Source: Polaromonas sp. AER18D-145
GTDB lineage: Bacteria > Pseudomonadota > Gammaproteobacteria > Burkholderiales > Burkholderiaceae_C
Assembly (NCBI RefSeq): GCF_002379095.1
Contig: NZ_NBZV01000003.1
Coordinates: forward strand, 119,554 to 183,553
Length of the DNA stretch: 64,000 nucleotides
Reading direction: 5' to 3'
Of the stretch, positions 34,392 to 42,532 are shown piece after piece (position 1 is the first letter of the stretch; the number at the start of each line of letters is the position of its first letter). A program made the position numbers and the translations under genes. The notes beneath the pieces are model-generated. The model made no database searches, was not told where the DNA came from, and saw only the letters and a program-made list of their open reading frames with translations.

Positions 34392-34512
34392 CGAAACATG
34401 AAAGCGCGCCTTCGCACCCATGGAGGCGTTGCAATCCTTGCGAAGGCGTACAGCCTTCGCTGCGGCTTGCGCCTTGCCCTGGGCACGAAGCCATCACTTT
34501 CATTATGTTTCG
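34392..34512. repeat. Inverted-repeat element upstream of rlmD
   Basis: CGAAACATGAAAG at 34392-34404 is mirrored by CTTTCATTATGTTTCG at 34497-34512 (2-nt insertion). A second nested inverted repeat (GCCTTCGCA...TGCGAAGGC) lies inside. No coding capacity is supported. It may be a small MITE-like unit. Confidence 0.5.
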
Positions 34513-34551
34513 CTACTTCCGGGCTGCAGTACAGGCCTGAGACAATGGGGG

Positions 34552-36063
34552 ATGTCCAGAAGAAAACACCAGCAGCCGCAGCACCAGCCGGCCCCCGCGT
34601 TAACCGAGTACCCGCCCGATGTGCTCACCGTCGAATCGCTCGACATCGAGGCCCAGGGCATTGCGCACCGGGAGGACGGCAAGGTGGTGTTCATCGAAGG
34701 TGCCTTGCCCTTCGAGACCGTCAGCGCCAGCGTCTACCGCAAGAAACCGAGTTTCGAGAAAGCCACGCTGATGGCCGTGCTGCACGAGTCCTCGCAGCGC
34801 GTGCGCCCGCAGTGCCCGCACTTCGGCCTGCACACCGGCGCCTGCGGCGGCTGCAAGATGCAGCACCTGCAGGTGGGCGCCCAGGTGGCCGTCAAGCAGC
34901 GTGTGCTCGAAGACAACCTCTGGCACATCGGCAAGCTCAAGGCCGACATGGTGCTCAGGCCGATTGAAGGACCGGCGTGGAACTACCGCTACCGGGCCCG
35001 CCTGTCGGTGCGTTTTGTGCGCAAGAAGGGCGAGGTGCTGGTGGGTTTTCATGAGCGCAAGAGCGGTTATGTCGCCGACATGCGCGAGTGCCACGTGTTG
35101 CCCAAGCATGTCAGCGACCTGCTGCTGCCGCTGCGCGCGCTGATCGCCGGCATGGACGCCAAGGAAACCCTGCCGCAGATCGAGCTGGCCTGCGGCGACA
35201 CGGTGACGGCCATGGTGCTGCGCCACATGGAGCCGCTGTCCGGCGGCGACCTGGCGAAACTGCGCGCCTTTGCGCTGGCCCATCCCGGCCTGCAATGGTG
35301 GCTGCAGCCCGGCGGGCTGGAGACGGTCAAGCTGCTCGACCCTTCGACAGGCTCAGGGCAGGCTGACCCAATGCAGCTGGCCTACGGCCTGCCCGACTAC
35401 GGCATCACCATGCCCTTCAAGCCGACCGACTTCACCCAGGTCAACCCGCACATCAACCAGGTGCTGGTGTCGCGCGCGCTGCGCCTGCTCGGCGTGCAGG
35501 CGCACGAGCGTGTGATCGACTGGTTTTGCGGGCTCGGCAATTTCACCTTGCCGCTGGCCACCCAGGCGCGCGAGGTGCTGGGCATCGAGGGCAGCGAGGT
35601 GCTGGTCGCCCGCTCGCGCGAAAACTATGCGTCAAACAAGGCCTCAGCCCGGACGGGGCGGGCGCTGGCAGCTACCAAATTTGTAGCGCGCAACCTTTTC
35701 GAGATCAGCCCCGGCATGCTGGTCAGAGACGGCGCCGCTGACAAGTGGCTGGTCGATCCGCCGCGCGAAGGCGCGTTCGAGCTGTTCAAGGCGCTGGCCG
35801 CGCTGCATCAGCAAACCGTGACCGGTGTGCCTTGCGACGATGCTGGCGGGCAGCAAAACCTGCAGATCGGCGACTGGACGCCACCGCAGCGCATCGTGTA
35901 TGTCAGCTGCAACCCGGCGACGCTGGCGCGTGATGCGGGCGTGCTGGTCAATGACGCGGGTTACCGCTGCACCGCCGCCGGTGTGGTCAACATGTTCCCG
36001 CACACCGCGCATGTGGAATCGATGGCCGTGTTTGAGCGGCTTCCGGTCGGCGCCGTCCCATGA
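34552..36063 (+). CDS. rlmD: 23S rRNA (uracil-5-)-methyltransferase RlmD
   Basis: A 503-residue RumA-type enzyme: TRAM-like N-terminus, an iron-sulfur cysteine cluster ([14 protein letters not shown]), SAM site [14 protein letters not shown] and catalytic Cys in [13 protein letters not shown]. It makes m5U1939 in 23S rRNA. Start [10 protein letters not shown] at 34552 is preferred over longer frames that run into an inverted-repeat element. Two foreign repeats are read in frame: a TTCGACAGGCTCAG-type repeat giving residues 264-272 (PSTGSGQAD) and a family A copy giving about 359-379 ([18 protein letters not shown]). Confidence 0.92.
   Translation: MSRRKHQQPQHQPAPALTEYPPDVLTVESLDIEAQGIAHREDGKVVFIEGALPFETVSASVYRKKPSFEKATLMAVLHESSQRVRPQCPHFGLHTGACGGCKMQHLQVGAQVAVKQRVLEDNLWHIGKLKADMVLRPIEGPAWNYRYRARLSVRFVRKKGEVLVGFHERKSGYVADMRECHVLPKHVSDLLLPLRALIAGMDAKETLPQIELACGDTVTAMVLRHMEPLSGGDLAKLRAFALAHPGLQWWLQPGGLETVKLLDPSTGSGQADPMQLAYGLPDYGITMPFKPTDFTQVNPHINQVLVSRALRLLGVQAHERVIDWFCGLGNFTLPLATQAREVLGIEGSEVLVARSRENYASNKASARTGRALAATKFVARNLFEISPGMLVRDGAADKWLVDPPREGAFELFKALAALHQQTVTGVPCDDAGGQQNLQIGDWTPPQRIVYVSCNPATLARDAGVLVNDAGYRCTAAGVVNMFPHTAHVESMAVFERLPVGAVP
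35341..35366 (+). repeat. TTCGACAGGCTCAG-type repeat (family C) inside rlmD
   Basis: CCTTCGACAGGCTCAGGGCA is a short repeat that I recognise from many proteobacterial genomes, usually intergenic. Here it is read through as PSTGSGQA. Confidence 0.75.
35627..35688 (-). repeat. Family A repeat, copy 7, inside rlmD
   Basis: On the minus strand: GCTACAAATTTGGTAGCTGC, CGCCCG, CCGGGCTGAGGCC, TTGTTTGACGC. Full length. Read antisense in the same frame as copies 2, 10, 11, 12 and 13. Confidence 0.8.
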
Positions 36064-36068
36064 GGACG

Positions 36069-36102
36069 TAAAAAAGGCTGTCCGCCATGACAGCGGACAG
36101 CC
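36069..36102 (-). terminator. Terminator of the nitrite reductase gene
   Basis: GGCTGTCCGC, loop CATGACA, GCGGACAGCC is a 10-bp perfect stem. On the minus strand it is followed by a T-run (plus-strand A-run at 36070-36075). Confidence 0.88.
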
Positions 36103-36129
36103 CCGAACAAGCCGTTGACCGGCGTGGAC

Positions 36130-37620
36130 TTAGTGCGTGGCACCGACCTTGCCGGGCGAGTGTGCCTTGTAGATGCCCGCGTCTGCGGCACCCGTGACTT
36201 CCAGCATGCCGACCAGCCCCTTGCCGGCCCGCGACAGGGCGTGGTCCACCAGCAGGTAGCTGCCCGGGTAGTCCACCTTGAACTCGACGATGGTGGCGCC
36301 GCCGGGGGCGACCAGCGTGGTCTGCACATCGCGTTTGGGCGAACTGATCGACCCTTCGCTGTAGACCTTGTCGAAGATCTCGCCGATCACGTGGAAGGAC
36401 GAGATCTTGTTCGGGCCGCCGACACCGAAGAAGATGCGCACGGTTTCGCCGACTTGGGCGGTGAGCTTGTGCTCCTTGGTCAGCGAGCCCACCGCGCCGT
36501 TGAAGACGTAATAGTCAGGCAGCTCGGCCGCCATCTTGTCCAGGTCGAAATCCTGGTGCGTCCTGGCACCGTGCGGCCGTGTGGTGTACATGTCGCCCTG
36601 CATCACGTAGTACTCGCGGTCCACCTTGGACAGGCCGCCTTCGGGCTCGACCAGGATCATGCCGTACATGCCGGCCGAGATGTGCTGCGGCACCAGCGGC
36701 GTGGCGCAGTGGTACACATACAGCCCGGCGTTCAGCGCCTTGAAGGTGATGGTTTTTTCCTGGCCGGGGCCGACCTGGGTGTGTTCGCCGCCGCCATGGC
36801 CACCGGTCACCGCATGCAGGTCGATGGAATGGATCATCTTGCTGTCGCGGGCATTGGCCAGGGTCAGCTCGATGGTGTCGCCGATGCGGGCGCGCAGCAT
36901 GGGGCCGGGCACCTTGCGGTCGAAGGTCCAGTACGTGAAGCTGGTGCCGTCGTCAAGCTTGCCGGCCAGTTCCACGGTTTCCATGCGGTACTTCAGGTGC
37001 TGGGGCGCGCGGGCACCAATCGGGGCGGGCACGGCCGCCGGGTCCATCGCCACACTCACGGCGGCCGCGTCGGCGGGCCGCACGGCGGGTGCGGTGTACA
37101 GATCGGCACCGGGGACGCCGGTGGTCTTCGCGGTGGCCTTTGGTGTCGCCCCGGCGATGCTGGTGCCGGCGACCTCGAACACGCCTTCCATGCCGATCTG
37201 GCGGTGGCCGGCGATGGTGCAGTAGTAGGTAAATTTGCCCGCCTGCGTGACGGTGAAACGCACGGTCGTGGGGCCGCTGGCGGCGTCGAATTTCTGCGAC
37301 TGAACCTTCAGGTCGGGAATGGCGATGTCGTGCTGCGCACCTTCGCCGCTTTTGAGGCGGATTTCAACCGTGTCACCCACATTGGCGCGCAGCACCGGGT
37401 TGACCTGGCCGCGGTCGTCGATGAACACCATCTTGCCGTTGACGATGCCGGTTTCGAGCGTGTACTTCTTGACGGCGCCCTTGGCCTGCTCAGTTGCCGG
37501 CGCGCGCGATGCGCCGCTCTGGGTGGCTGCGGGCGGCGCCGCAGCCGCGCCCAGACTGGCAAGTGCCATGGCGGCCGCGAGGGCCAGCAGCGAAAAATTC
37601 CTTGAATGAGGGGTACGCAT
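36130..37620 (-). CDS. nirK: Copper nitrite reductase with N-terminal cupredoxin domain (NirK)
   Basis: A 496-residue secreted protein: signal peptide to about 28, an N-terminal cupredoxin domain (about 50-152) with a complete blue-copper set His97, Cys134, His139, Met144, then the two NirK domains. In these, type 1 Cu ligands are His264, Cys305, His313, Met318; type 2 ligands are His269, His304, His460; catalytic pair Asp267 and His410. It reduces nitrite to nitric oxide in the periplasm. The extra cupredoxin resembles the Hyphomicrobium-type three-domain enzyme and may pass electrons to the core. An NsrR-like box precedes it. Confidence 0.92.
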   Translation of the reverse strand: MRTPHSRNFSLLALAAAMALASLGAAAAPPAATQSGASRAPATEQAKGAVKKYTLETGIVNGKMVFIDDRGQVNPVLRANVGDTVEIRLKSGEGAQHDIAIPDLKVQSQKFDAASGPTTVRFTVTQAGKFTYYCTIAGHRQIGMEGVFEVAGTSIAGATPKATAKTTGVPGADLYTAPAVRPADAAAVSVAMDPAAVPAPIGARAPQHLKYRMETVELAGKLDDGTSFTYWTFDRKVPGPMLRARIGDTIELTLANARDSKMIHSIDLHAVTGGHGGGEHTQVGPGQEKTITFKALNAGLYVYHCATPLVPQHISAGMYGMILVEPEGGLSKVDREYYVMQGDMYTTRPHGARTHQDFDLDKMAAELPDYYVFNGAVGSLTKEHKLTAQVGETVRIFFGVGGPNKISSFHVIGEIFDKVYSEGSISSPKRDVQTTLVAPGGATIVEFKVDYPGSYLLVDHALSRAGKGLVGMLEVTGAADAGIYKAHSPGKVGATH

Positions 37621-37693
37621 ACAAACAACCTTCTTTCTTCTTTGAAAGCATCCGGATCTCTGTTGCCCGGGTGCTTGCATCCAGTGTAGTAAG

Positions 37694-37716
37694 AAGATGT
37701 ATTTGTTGTGCATCTT
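37694..37716 (-). promoter_or_regulatory. NsrR-like operator upstream of nirK
   Basis: AAGATGTATTT, one central base, then TTGTGCATCTT form an 11-1-11 dyad close to the NsrR consensus (AAGATGCATTT arms). It lies 74 bp before the nirK start. NsrR is an iron-sulfur repressor relieved by nitric oxide, the product of NirK. Confidence 0.72.
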
Positions 37717-37816
37717 TATAGGGGTTAACGCTAGCTCTGTTGATCCAGCGCAAATTGGCCTGGTGGCTGGGTTTCAATCAAATCTGACCTCGTCCCTTTG
37801 TGTGCAAGGGAAGGCT

Positions 37817-37880
37817 GCTATTGAATAGATAGCTATTGGCGGCGCCCCGGTTGGTGTGTTGTCGGGCTTGACGCCGGGTC
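37817..37880 (+). repeat. Family A repeat, copy 8 (intergenic, nirK-BI-1)
   Basis: TGCTATTGAATAGATAGCTA, GCGCCCCGG, then CGGGCTTGACGCCGGG. It lies in the 341-bp gap 37621-37961, which otherwise holds the NsrR box and the BI-1 terminator. Confidence 0.7.
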
Positions 37881-37919
37881 GCCATCGGTTGCAGAGCTTC
37901 CCCGGCGAGGGGTGCCCAT

Positions 37920-37947
37920 GAAAAAAGGGCCCGAAGGCCCTTTTTCT
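37920..37947 (-). terminator. Terminator of the BI-1 gene
   Basis: AAAAAGGGCC, loop CGAA, GGCCCTTTTT is a strong symmetrical hairpin 15 bp past the stop of the minus-strand gene. Confidence 0.88.
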
Positions 37948-37961
37948 GAACGGGAACAAGC

Positions 37962-38651
37962 TCAGTCGCGCTCGCCACCGGCGATGCCCAGCAGGGCCAG
38001 CAGGGCCTGGAACACATTGAACAGGTCCAGGTACAGGGCCAGCGTGGCGCTGATGTAGTTGGTTTCACCACCGTCGAGGATCTGCTTGAGGTCATACAGC
38101 ATGTAGGCGCTGAAGATGCCGATCACGGCGACCGAGATCGCCATCATGCCGGCGGTGGAGCCGACAAACACGTTGATGATGGAACCCACCATCACGACCA
38201 GGGCGCCGACAAACAGCCATTTGCCCATGCCGGAGATGTCGCGCTTGATGACGCTGGCCAGGGTGGCCATGACAAAAAACACGCCGGCGGTGCCGCCCAT
38301 GGCGGTCATGATCAGTTCGCTGCCATTCCTGAAGCCGAGAATCATGCCGATCATGCGCGACAGCATCAGGCCCATGAAGAAAGTGAAGGCCAGCAACACC
38401 GGCACGCCGGCGGCAGAGTTCTTGGTCTTTTCAATAGCGTAAATGAAGCCGAAGGCGCCGCCGAGGAACACGATCAGGCCCAGCCCGCCGCTGAGGGAGG
38501 CAGTGATGCCCGTGGCCACGCCCACCCAGGCGCCCAGCACCGTGGGCAGCAGGCTCAGCGCCAGCAGCCAGTAAGTGTTGCGCAAGACCCGGTTGCGTTG
38601 CTCGGCAGAGCCAACGTAGCCATGGTCCAAGGTTTGAACATTGTCATTCAT
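37962..38651 (-). CDS. Bax inhibitor-1 (BI-1/YccA) family membrane protein
   Basis: A 229-residue protein with seven predicted membrane helices and the family C-terminal region YMLYDLKQILDGGETNYISA, containing the conserved Asp residues of the BI-1 pH-sensing/calcium-leak fold. Bacterial members modulate FtsH-type proteolysis or calcium leak; the exact role is unknown. Start at 38651 (MNDNVQTLDHGYV) has a purine-rich site upstream. Confidence 0.88.
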   Translation of the reverse strand: MNDNVQTLDHGYVGSAEQRNRVLRNTYWLLALSLLPTVLGAWVGVATGITASLSGGLGLIVFLGGAFGFIYAIEKTKNSAAGVPVLLAFTFFMGLMLSRMIGMILGFRNGSELIMTAMGGTAGVFFVMATLASVIKRDISGMGKWLFVGALVVMVGSIINVFVGSTAGMMAISVAVIGIFSAYMLYDLKQILDGGETNYISATLALYLDLFNVFQALLALLGIAGGERD

Positions 38652-38846
38652 CCGGTCTTCTCCATTAGAGGCCTGCATATGCGGGCAAGGTTATTTTAGG
38701 GGACGGTGGCGGTTTTCAAGGAGTAACCCTGCGCACTGCCTACTTTTTGTCAGGGTTCTCCAAGTTTCCAAGTACGCAATAGGACCCGCTGCGGCCCGCA
38801 AAGTTGCGTATGCTTGATGTTTTGCCCAAACAAACCCTGGAACACC

Positions 38847-39254
38847 ATGAAATCAAAAACAGTGCTGGAATTTTCCGATGTGCAGGCGATCGCCGCTGCC
38901 GCTGCCGCAGAAGCGACGAAAAACAGCTGGGCGGTGACGATTGCCATCGTTGACGACGGCGGCCACCTGCTGCACCTGCAGCGGCTGGACGGCGCCGCGC
39001 CCATCTCTGCCCACATTGCACCGGCCAAGGCCCATACCGCGGCCATGGGCCGGCGCGAGAGCAAGATTTACGAAGACATGATCAACGGCGGGCGCTTTTC
39101 TTTCCTGAGCGCGCCGGAGCTCAAGGGCCTGCTCGAGGGCGGCGTGCCCATCCTGAAGGACGGCCAGTGCCTGGGCGCGGTCGGCGTCAGCGGCGTGAAG
39201 TCCAGCGAAGATGCGCAGATCGCGCGTGCCGGCATGGCCGCCATCGGTCTGTAA
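38847..39254 (+). CDS. GlcG/HbpS family heme-binding protein (DUF336)
   Basis: A 135-residue protein matching the GlcG/HbpS fold (AVTIAIVDDGGHLLHLQRLDG, GGVPILKDGQCLGAVGVSG). Relatives bind heme or act as accessory proteins in glycolate or diol metabolism. No signal peptide. Gene stands alone; its link to the nearby heme gene hemP may be chance. Confidence 0.82.
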   Translation: MKSKTVLEFSDVQAIAAAAAAEATKNSWAVTIAIVDDGGHLLHLQRLDGAAPISAHIAPAKAHTAAMGRRESKIYEDMINGGRFSFLSAPELKGLLEGGVPILKDGQCLGAVGVSGVKSSEDAQIARAGMAAIGL

Positions 39255-39275
39255 CGGTTGTTTGCCGGGGGTGTT

Positions 39276-39339
39276 TGCTATTTAATTGATAGCTGACCGC
39301 GCTGGCGGGAAAAGGGCCGGGGCCTGATTTCAATGATAA
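39276..39339 (+). repeat. Family A repeat, copy 9 (intergenic)
   Basis: TGCTATTTAATTGATAGCTG, GCGCTGGCGGG, AAAGGGCCGGGGCCTGATTT. It follows the GlcG-family stop and precedes a terminator. Confidence 0.75.
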
Positions 39340-39366
39340 AAGCCGACCCTCGGGTCGGCTTTTTGC
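39337..39366. terminator. Terminator after the GlcG-family gene
   Basis: AAAAGCCGACC, loop CTC, GGGTCGGCTTTTT: strong hairpin; A-run on the left lets it work for the minus-strand hemP too. Confidence 0.88.
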
Positions 39367-39487
39367 ATGGCGTGTGGAGAAAAAAAGCCTGGCTAATGCA
39401 ACTGCCCGAAAGGCAGCTGGCTGGCTGGCAAAAACGACCTGTGAGACCGTTGCCGGCCCCGGATCGTCCCACGATGAAATTTGTCGG

Positions 39488-39712
39488 CTACTTGGTCAGG
39501 ATCAGCTTGCCCAGGCGCGTCGCCTGCAGGCGGTAGGTCGAGCCGTTGTGCATGATGTCCACGGCCTTCTGGCCGCGCAGCAACTGGTTGCTGTCCACGG
39601 CAGAGCCTGTGGCGCTGTAGCTGGGCGCGGCGGCCGGGGTGGCGGTTCCCGCCTGATCGTTGCGGCGAGATGGCAGGCTCAGGGTGGCGGAGGCAGGTTG
39701 TGCAGGGGACAT
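39488..39712 (-). CDS. hemP: Hemin uptake protein HemP
   Basis: A 74-residue protein whose C-terminal half is the HemP domain (LLRGQKAVDIMHNGSTYRLQ, ATRLGKLILTK). In Burkholderiales, HemP (HmuP) is needed to activate heme receptor genes under iron shortage. The N-terminal half is low complexity. A Fur box lies just upstream. No heme receptor follows here. Confidence 0.9.
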   Translation of the reverse strand: MSPAQPASATLSLPSRRNDQAGTATPAAAPSYSATGSAVDSNQLLRGQKAVDIMHNGSTYRLQATRLGKLILTK

Positions 39713-39748
39713 GATGGTTGACCTTGGTGGACCTGATGAGTTGTCGTT

Positions 39749-39772
39749 ATCGTAATGATAACTATTCTCAAT
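39749..39772 (-). promoter_or_regulatory. Fur box upstream of hemP
   Basis: ATCGTAATGATAACTATTCT with the following CAAT matches the classical Fur box (GATAATGATAATCATTATC) in most positions and lies 37 bp from the hemP start. Confidence 0.75.
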
Positions 39773-39849
39773 TGAAAGTCAAGCGCCGGTCCCGATTTTT
39801 TCCTGAAAAAATGCGTCGGCGTGGGTGCCGGTCACCACGGGCCGCGCAG

Positions 39850-39879
39850 AAAAAAACCTGGCGCCGTCAAGCGCCAGGT
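39850..39879 (-). terminator. Terminator of the tonB-exbB-exbD operon
   Basis: ACCTGGCGC, loop CGTCAA, GCGCCAGGT with a plus-strand A-run to the left (a T-run on the minus transcript), 31 bp past the exbD stop. Confidence 0.85.
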
Positions 39880-39909
39880 GGTCATGCGGAAGGGCGCAAG
39901 CGCTGGCCG

Positions 39910-40323
39910 TCAGGGCTTGACGGGTTCGGTGATGAAGCCGATCTTGCGCAGCCCGGCCTGCTGCGCCGCGGCCATGGCCTGGGCCACCCGTTCGTAGCGA
40001 ACCGCCTTGTCGCCGCGGATGTGCAGTTCGGGCTGCGGCTCCTTCGCGGCCGCCGCCTGGAAACTGGGCGCCAGCGCCGCATCCTCGACCCTGGCCTCGT
40101 TGAGGTAGTAGGCGCCGTCGGCGTCCACCGTGAGCCGCACCGTCTCGGGCTTGACGTTTTGCGCCTCGTTGGTGGCGCGCGGCAGATCGATGTTGACCGC
40201 GTGTTTCATCACCGGCACGGTGATGATGAAGATGATCAGGAGCACCAGCATCACGTCAACCAGCGGCGTCATGTTGATCTCGTTCATCACCTCGTCGGTG
40301 TCGTCCTGGGTTCCGAAGGCCAT
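39910..40323 (-). CDS. exbD: Biopolymer transport protein ExbD
   Basis: A 137-residue ExbD/TolR protein with one membrane helix (MTPLVDVMLVLLIIFIIT), including the essential Asp in the membrane (LVDVML). It works with ExbB and TonB to harness the proton gradient for outer-membrane uptake. Third gene of tonB-exbB-exbD. Confidence 0.95.
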   Translation of the reverse strand: MAFGTQDDTDEVMNEINMTPLVDVMLVLLIIFIITVPVMKHAVNIDLPRATNEAQNVKPETVRLTVDADGAYYLNEARVEDAALAPSFQAAAAKEPQPELHIRGDKAVRYERVAQAMAAAQQAGLRKIGFITEPVKP

Positions 40324-40342
40324 GCTGCGTGCTCCTTCTGCG

Positions 40343-41056
<714 letters not shown>

Positions 41057-41059
41057 GAG

Positions 41060-41773
41060 TTACTCCAGAACAAAATTAATCGGGGCTTTGAGCAGGAACT
41101 GGGTGTCTTCGTTGACGCCCGCCCGCCGGAAAGGGGTGACCTGCGAGGCCATCACGGCATCGCGTGCCGCACGGTCCAGGCGCTCGAAGCCGCTGGACTT
41201 GAAGACTTCGGCACGTTTGGCGTGGCCGGAGCTGCTGTAGTAAACGGCAATGATGACCACGCCGGATTCGCCGCTGCGCTTGCTCAGGGCCGGGTAGACC
41301 GGACGCGGCGGCCGGATGTATTCGGTTTCGCCCTGGGTGATTTCCACCAGGCGCGCCGGGGCCGGCGGTGCGGGGGGCGCAGGTGCGGGCGCCACCGGCG
41401 CCAGCACCGCGGGTGCCGGCGGCTGGGGTTCAACCACGCCGGTGGGCGCCTGGGGCGCCGGCACGGGGTCCCGCACGGCCACGGGCATGGGTGGCGGCGG
41501 CAGCTTGGCCGTTTTCGGCGCGGGTTTGGGGGGCGGCGGTGGCGGTGGCGGTGCCACCTTGGGCGGCTCGATTTCGATGATACGCGTCAGCAGTTCGGCC
41601 GGCACCACTTGTTCCACGGCCCGGCGCAGCAGGCCGTTTTGCAACGCCCACAGTGCCGCCACGTGGAAGATGACCACGCTGGCGGCAATAACGATGTTGC
41701 GGCTGATCGGCAATCGCACGGGGCTTGTTGGAAGTGCAGGGGTGTTGGAGCCCGAAATGGCGGGAGCGTTCAT
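41060..41773 (-). CDS. tonB: Energy transducer TonB
   Basis: A 237-residue TonB: one N-terminal membrane helix (about 28-46), a Pro/Ala-rich periplasmic span (for example PPPPPPPPKPAPKTAKLPPP), and a C-terminal TonB domain (YIRPPRPVYPALSKRSGESG, VVIIAVYYSSSGHAKRAEVF). It transmits energy to the TonB-dependent receptors encoded at 46-51 kb. Confidence 0.94.
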   Translation of the reverse strand: MNAPAISGSNTPALPTSPVRLPISRNIVIAASVVIFHVAALWALQNGLLRRAVEQVVPAELLTRIIEIEPPKVAPPPPPPPPKPAPKTAKLPPPPMPVAVRDPVPAPQAPTGVVEPQPPAPAVLAPVAPAPAPPAPPAPARLVEITQGETEYIRPPRPVYPALSKRSGESGVVIIAVYYSSSGHAKRAEVFKSSGFERLDRAARDAVMASQVTPFRRAGVNEDTQFLLKAPINFVLE

Positions 41774-41825
41774 CGGAAGTCTAGTGGATGCGAAGGGGAA
41801 CGCGTGTGCGGGAACGAAGGACGCG

Positions 41826-41912
41826 CTAGCGGCGGAAAATCCACCAGAGCGGGCTGATCACCAGGATCAGGCTGCCGGCGAGGCTTGCAAAGAGGGTGAG
41901 AGAGGATTCCAT
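41826..41912 (-). CDS. Putative 28-residue membrane microprotein upstream of tonB
   Basis: An open frame of 28 codons (MESSLTLFASLAGSLILVIS then PLWWIFRR) encodes one hydrophobic helix with a basic end. The ATG at 41912 has GGAAGG 6 nt upstream on the minus strand. It lies 52 bp before tonB in the same direction, so it may lead the tonB-exbB-exbD operon. I know no named family for it; it could be chance. Confidence 0.45.
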   Translation of the reverse strand: MESSLTLFASLAGSLILVISPLWWIFRR

Positions 41913-41938
41913 GGGCGGCCTTCCGTTGGGTGGTGGTT

Positions 41939-42212
41939 GGGATGCCTCTCCCCACTGCCGCCATGCGCGTTCGGGTCCACAACGGGACGATTTGCTCGCC
42001 AACACGCCGCGTCGTGTGCCCGAAGGCACACGCAAGGGGTTTGGTGAGGAAAGCGCCCGTTTTGGTCCGAACCCGAAGGGGCGTGGTTTTGCGGGCAATC
42101 CACTTCGTTGCAAAATCAGGCAAGGCGCCCAGCCTTGCCTTGGCTTTTGCGCCTCGCGGCTCATCCCGCAAAAGCCACGCCGCGCACGGCGGGAGCGGGG
42201 AAAGGCATCCCC
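41939..42212. mobile_element. ~273-bp element with 30-bp terminal inverted repeats (MITE-like)
   Basis: Ends at 41940-41969 (GGATGCCTCTCCCCACTGCC, continuing to GCGCG) and 42181-42210 match as inverted repeats at 26 of 30 positions. A second inner pair (GCGTGGTTTTGCGGG / CCCGCAAAAGCCACGC) makes it longer-range palindromic. No transposase inside. Its right end overlaps the 3' end of bfd and its left end abuts the promoter side of the tonB microprotein. Confidence 0.65.
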
Positions 42213-42397
42213 GGCTTGATGTGGGCCGTGGGACAGGCGGCGCTGCATTGCGCCACCACGTCCCGGGCACACCCTTCACACTGGCCGCACTGTGTGGCGA
42301 CGCCGAGTTCGAACTGGATCTCGTCAAAGCCCAGGCCCGCGCGGGCGTGACGGGCAATTTCGCGGTCGGAGATTCGGCGGCAGACACAGACGATCAT
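42161..42397 (-). CDS. bfd: Bacterioferritin-associated ferredoxin
   Basis: A 78-residue [2Fe-2S] protein (MIVCVCRRISDREI... QCGQCEGCARDV). The cysteine set C-x-C...C-x2-C is complete. Bfd reduces ferric iron in bacterioferritin (bfr at 51135-51611) to release it. The last ~17 residues (GMPFPAPAVRGVAFAG) and the stop are encoded by the end of the inverted-repeat element. Confidence 0.92.
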   Translation of the reverse strand: MIVCVCRRISDREIARHARAGLGFDEIQFELGVATQCGQCEGCARDVVAQCSAACPTAHIKPGMPFPAPAVRGVAFAG

Positions 42398-42437
42398 GGG
42401 ATTGGCTTGCTGGTGGTTAAGTCGATGTCTGAAGTAT

Positions 42438-42458
42438 AAATGCGAATCGATCGCATTT
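42438..42458 (-). promoter_or_regulatory. Fur-like box upstream of bfd
   Basis: AAATGCGA-N5-TCGCATTT dyad resembles the Fur boxes in this window (AATGAGAATnATTC) and lies 40 bp before the bfd start. Confidence 0.6.
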
Positions 42459-42532
42459 GCAATAACCTTGGTGCAAACAGGTTACTTTTCTGGCGGTTTT
42501 CTGTCCGCCAGGTGCGTGAGCTGCACCTGCCT

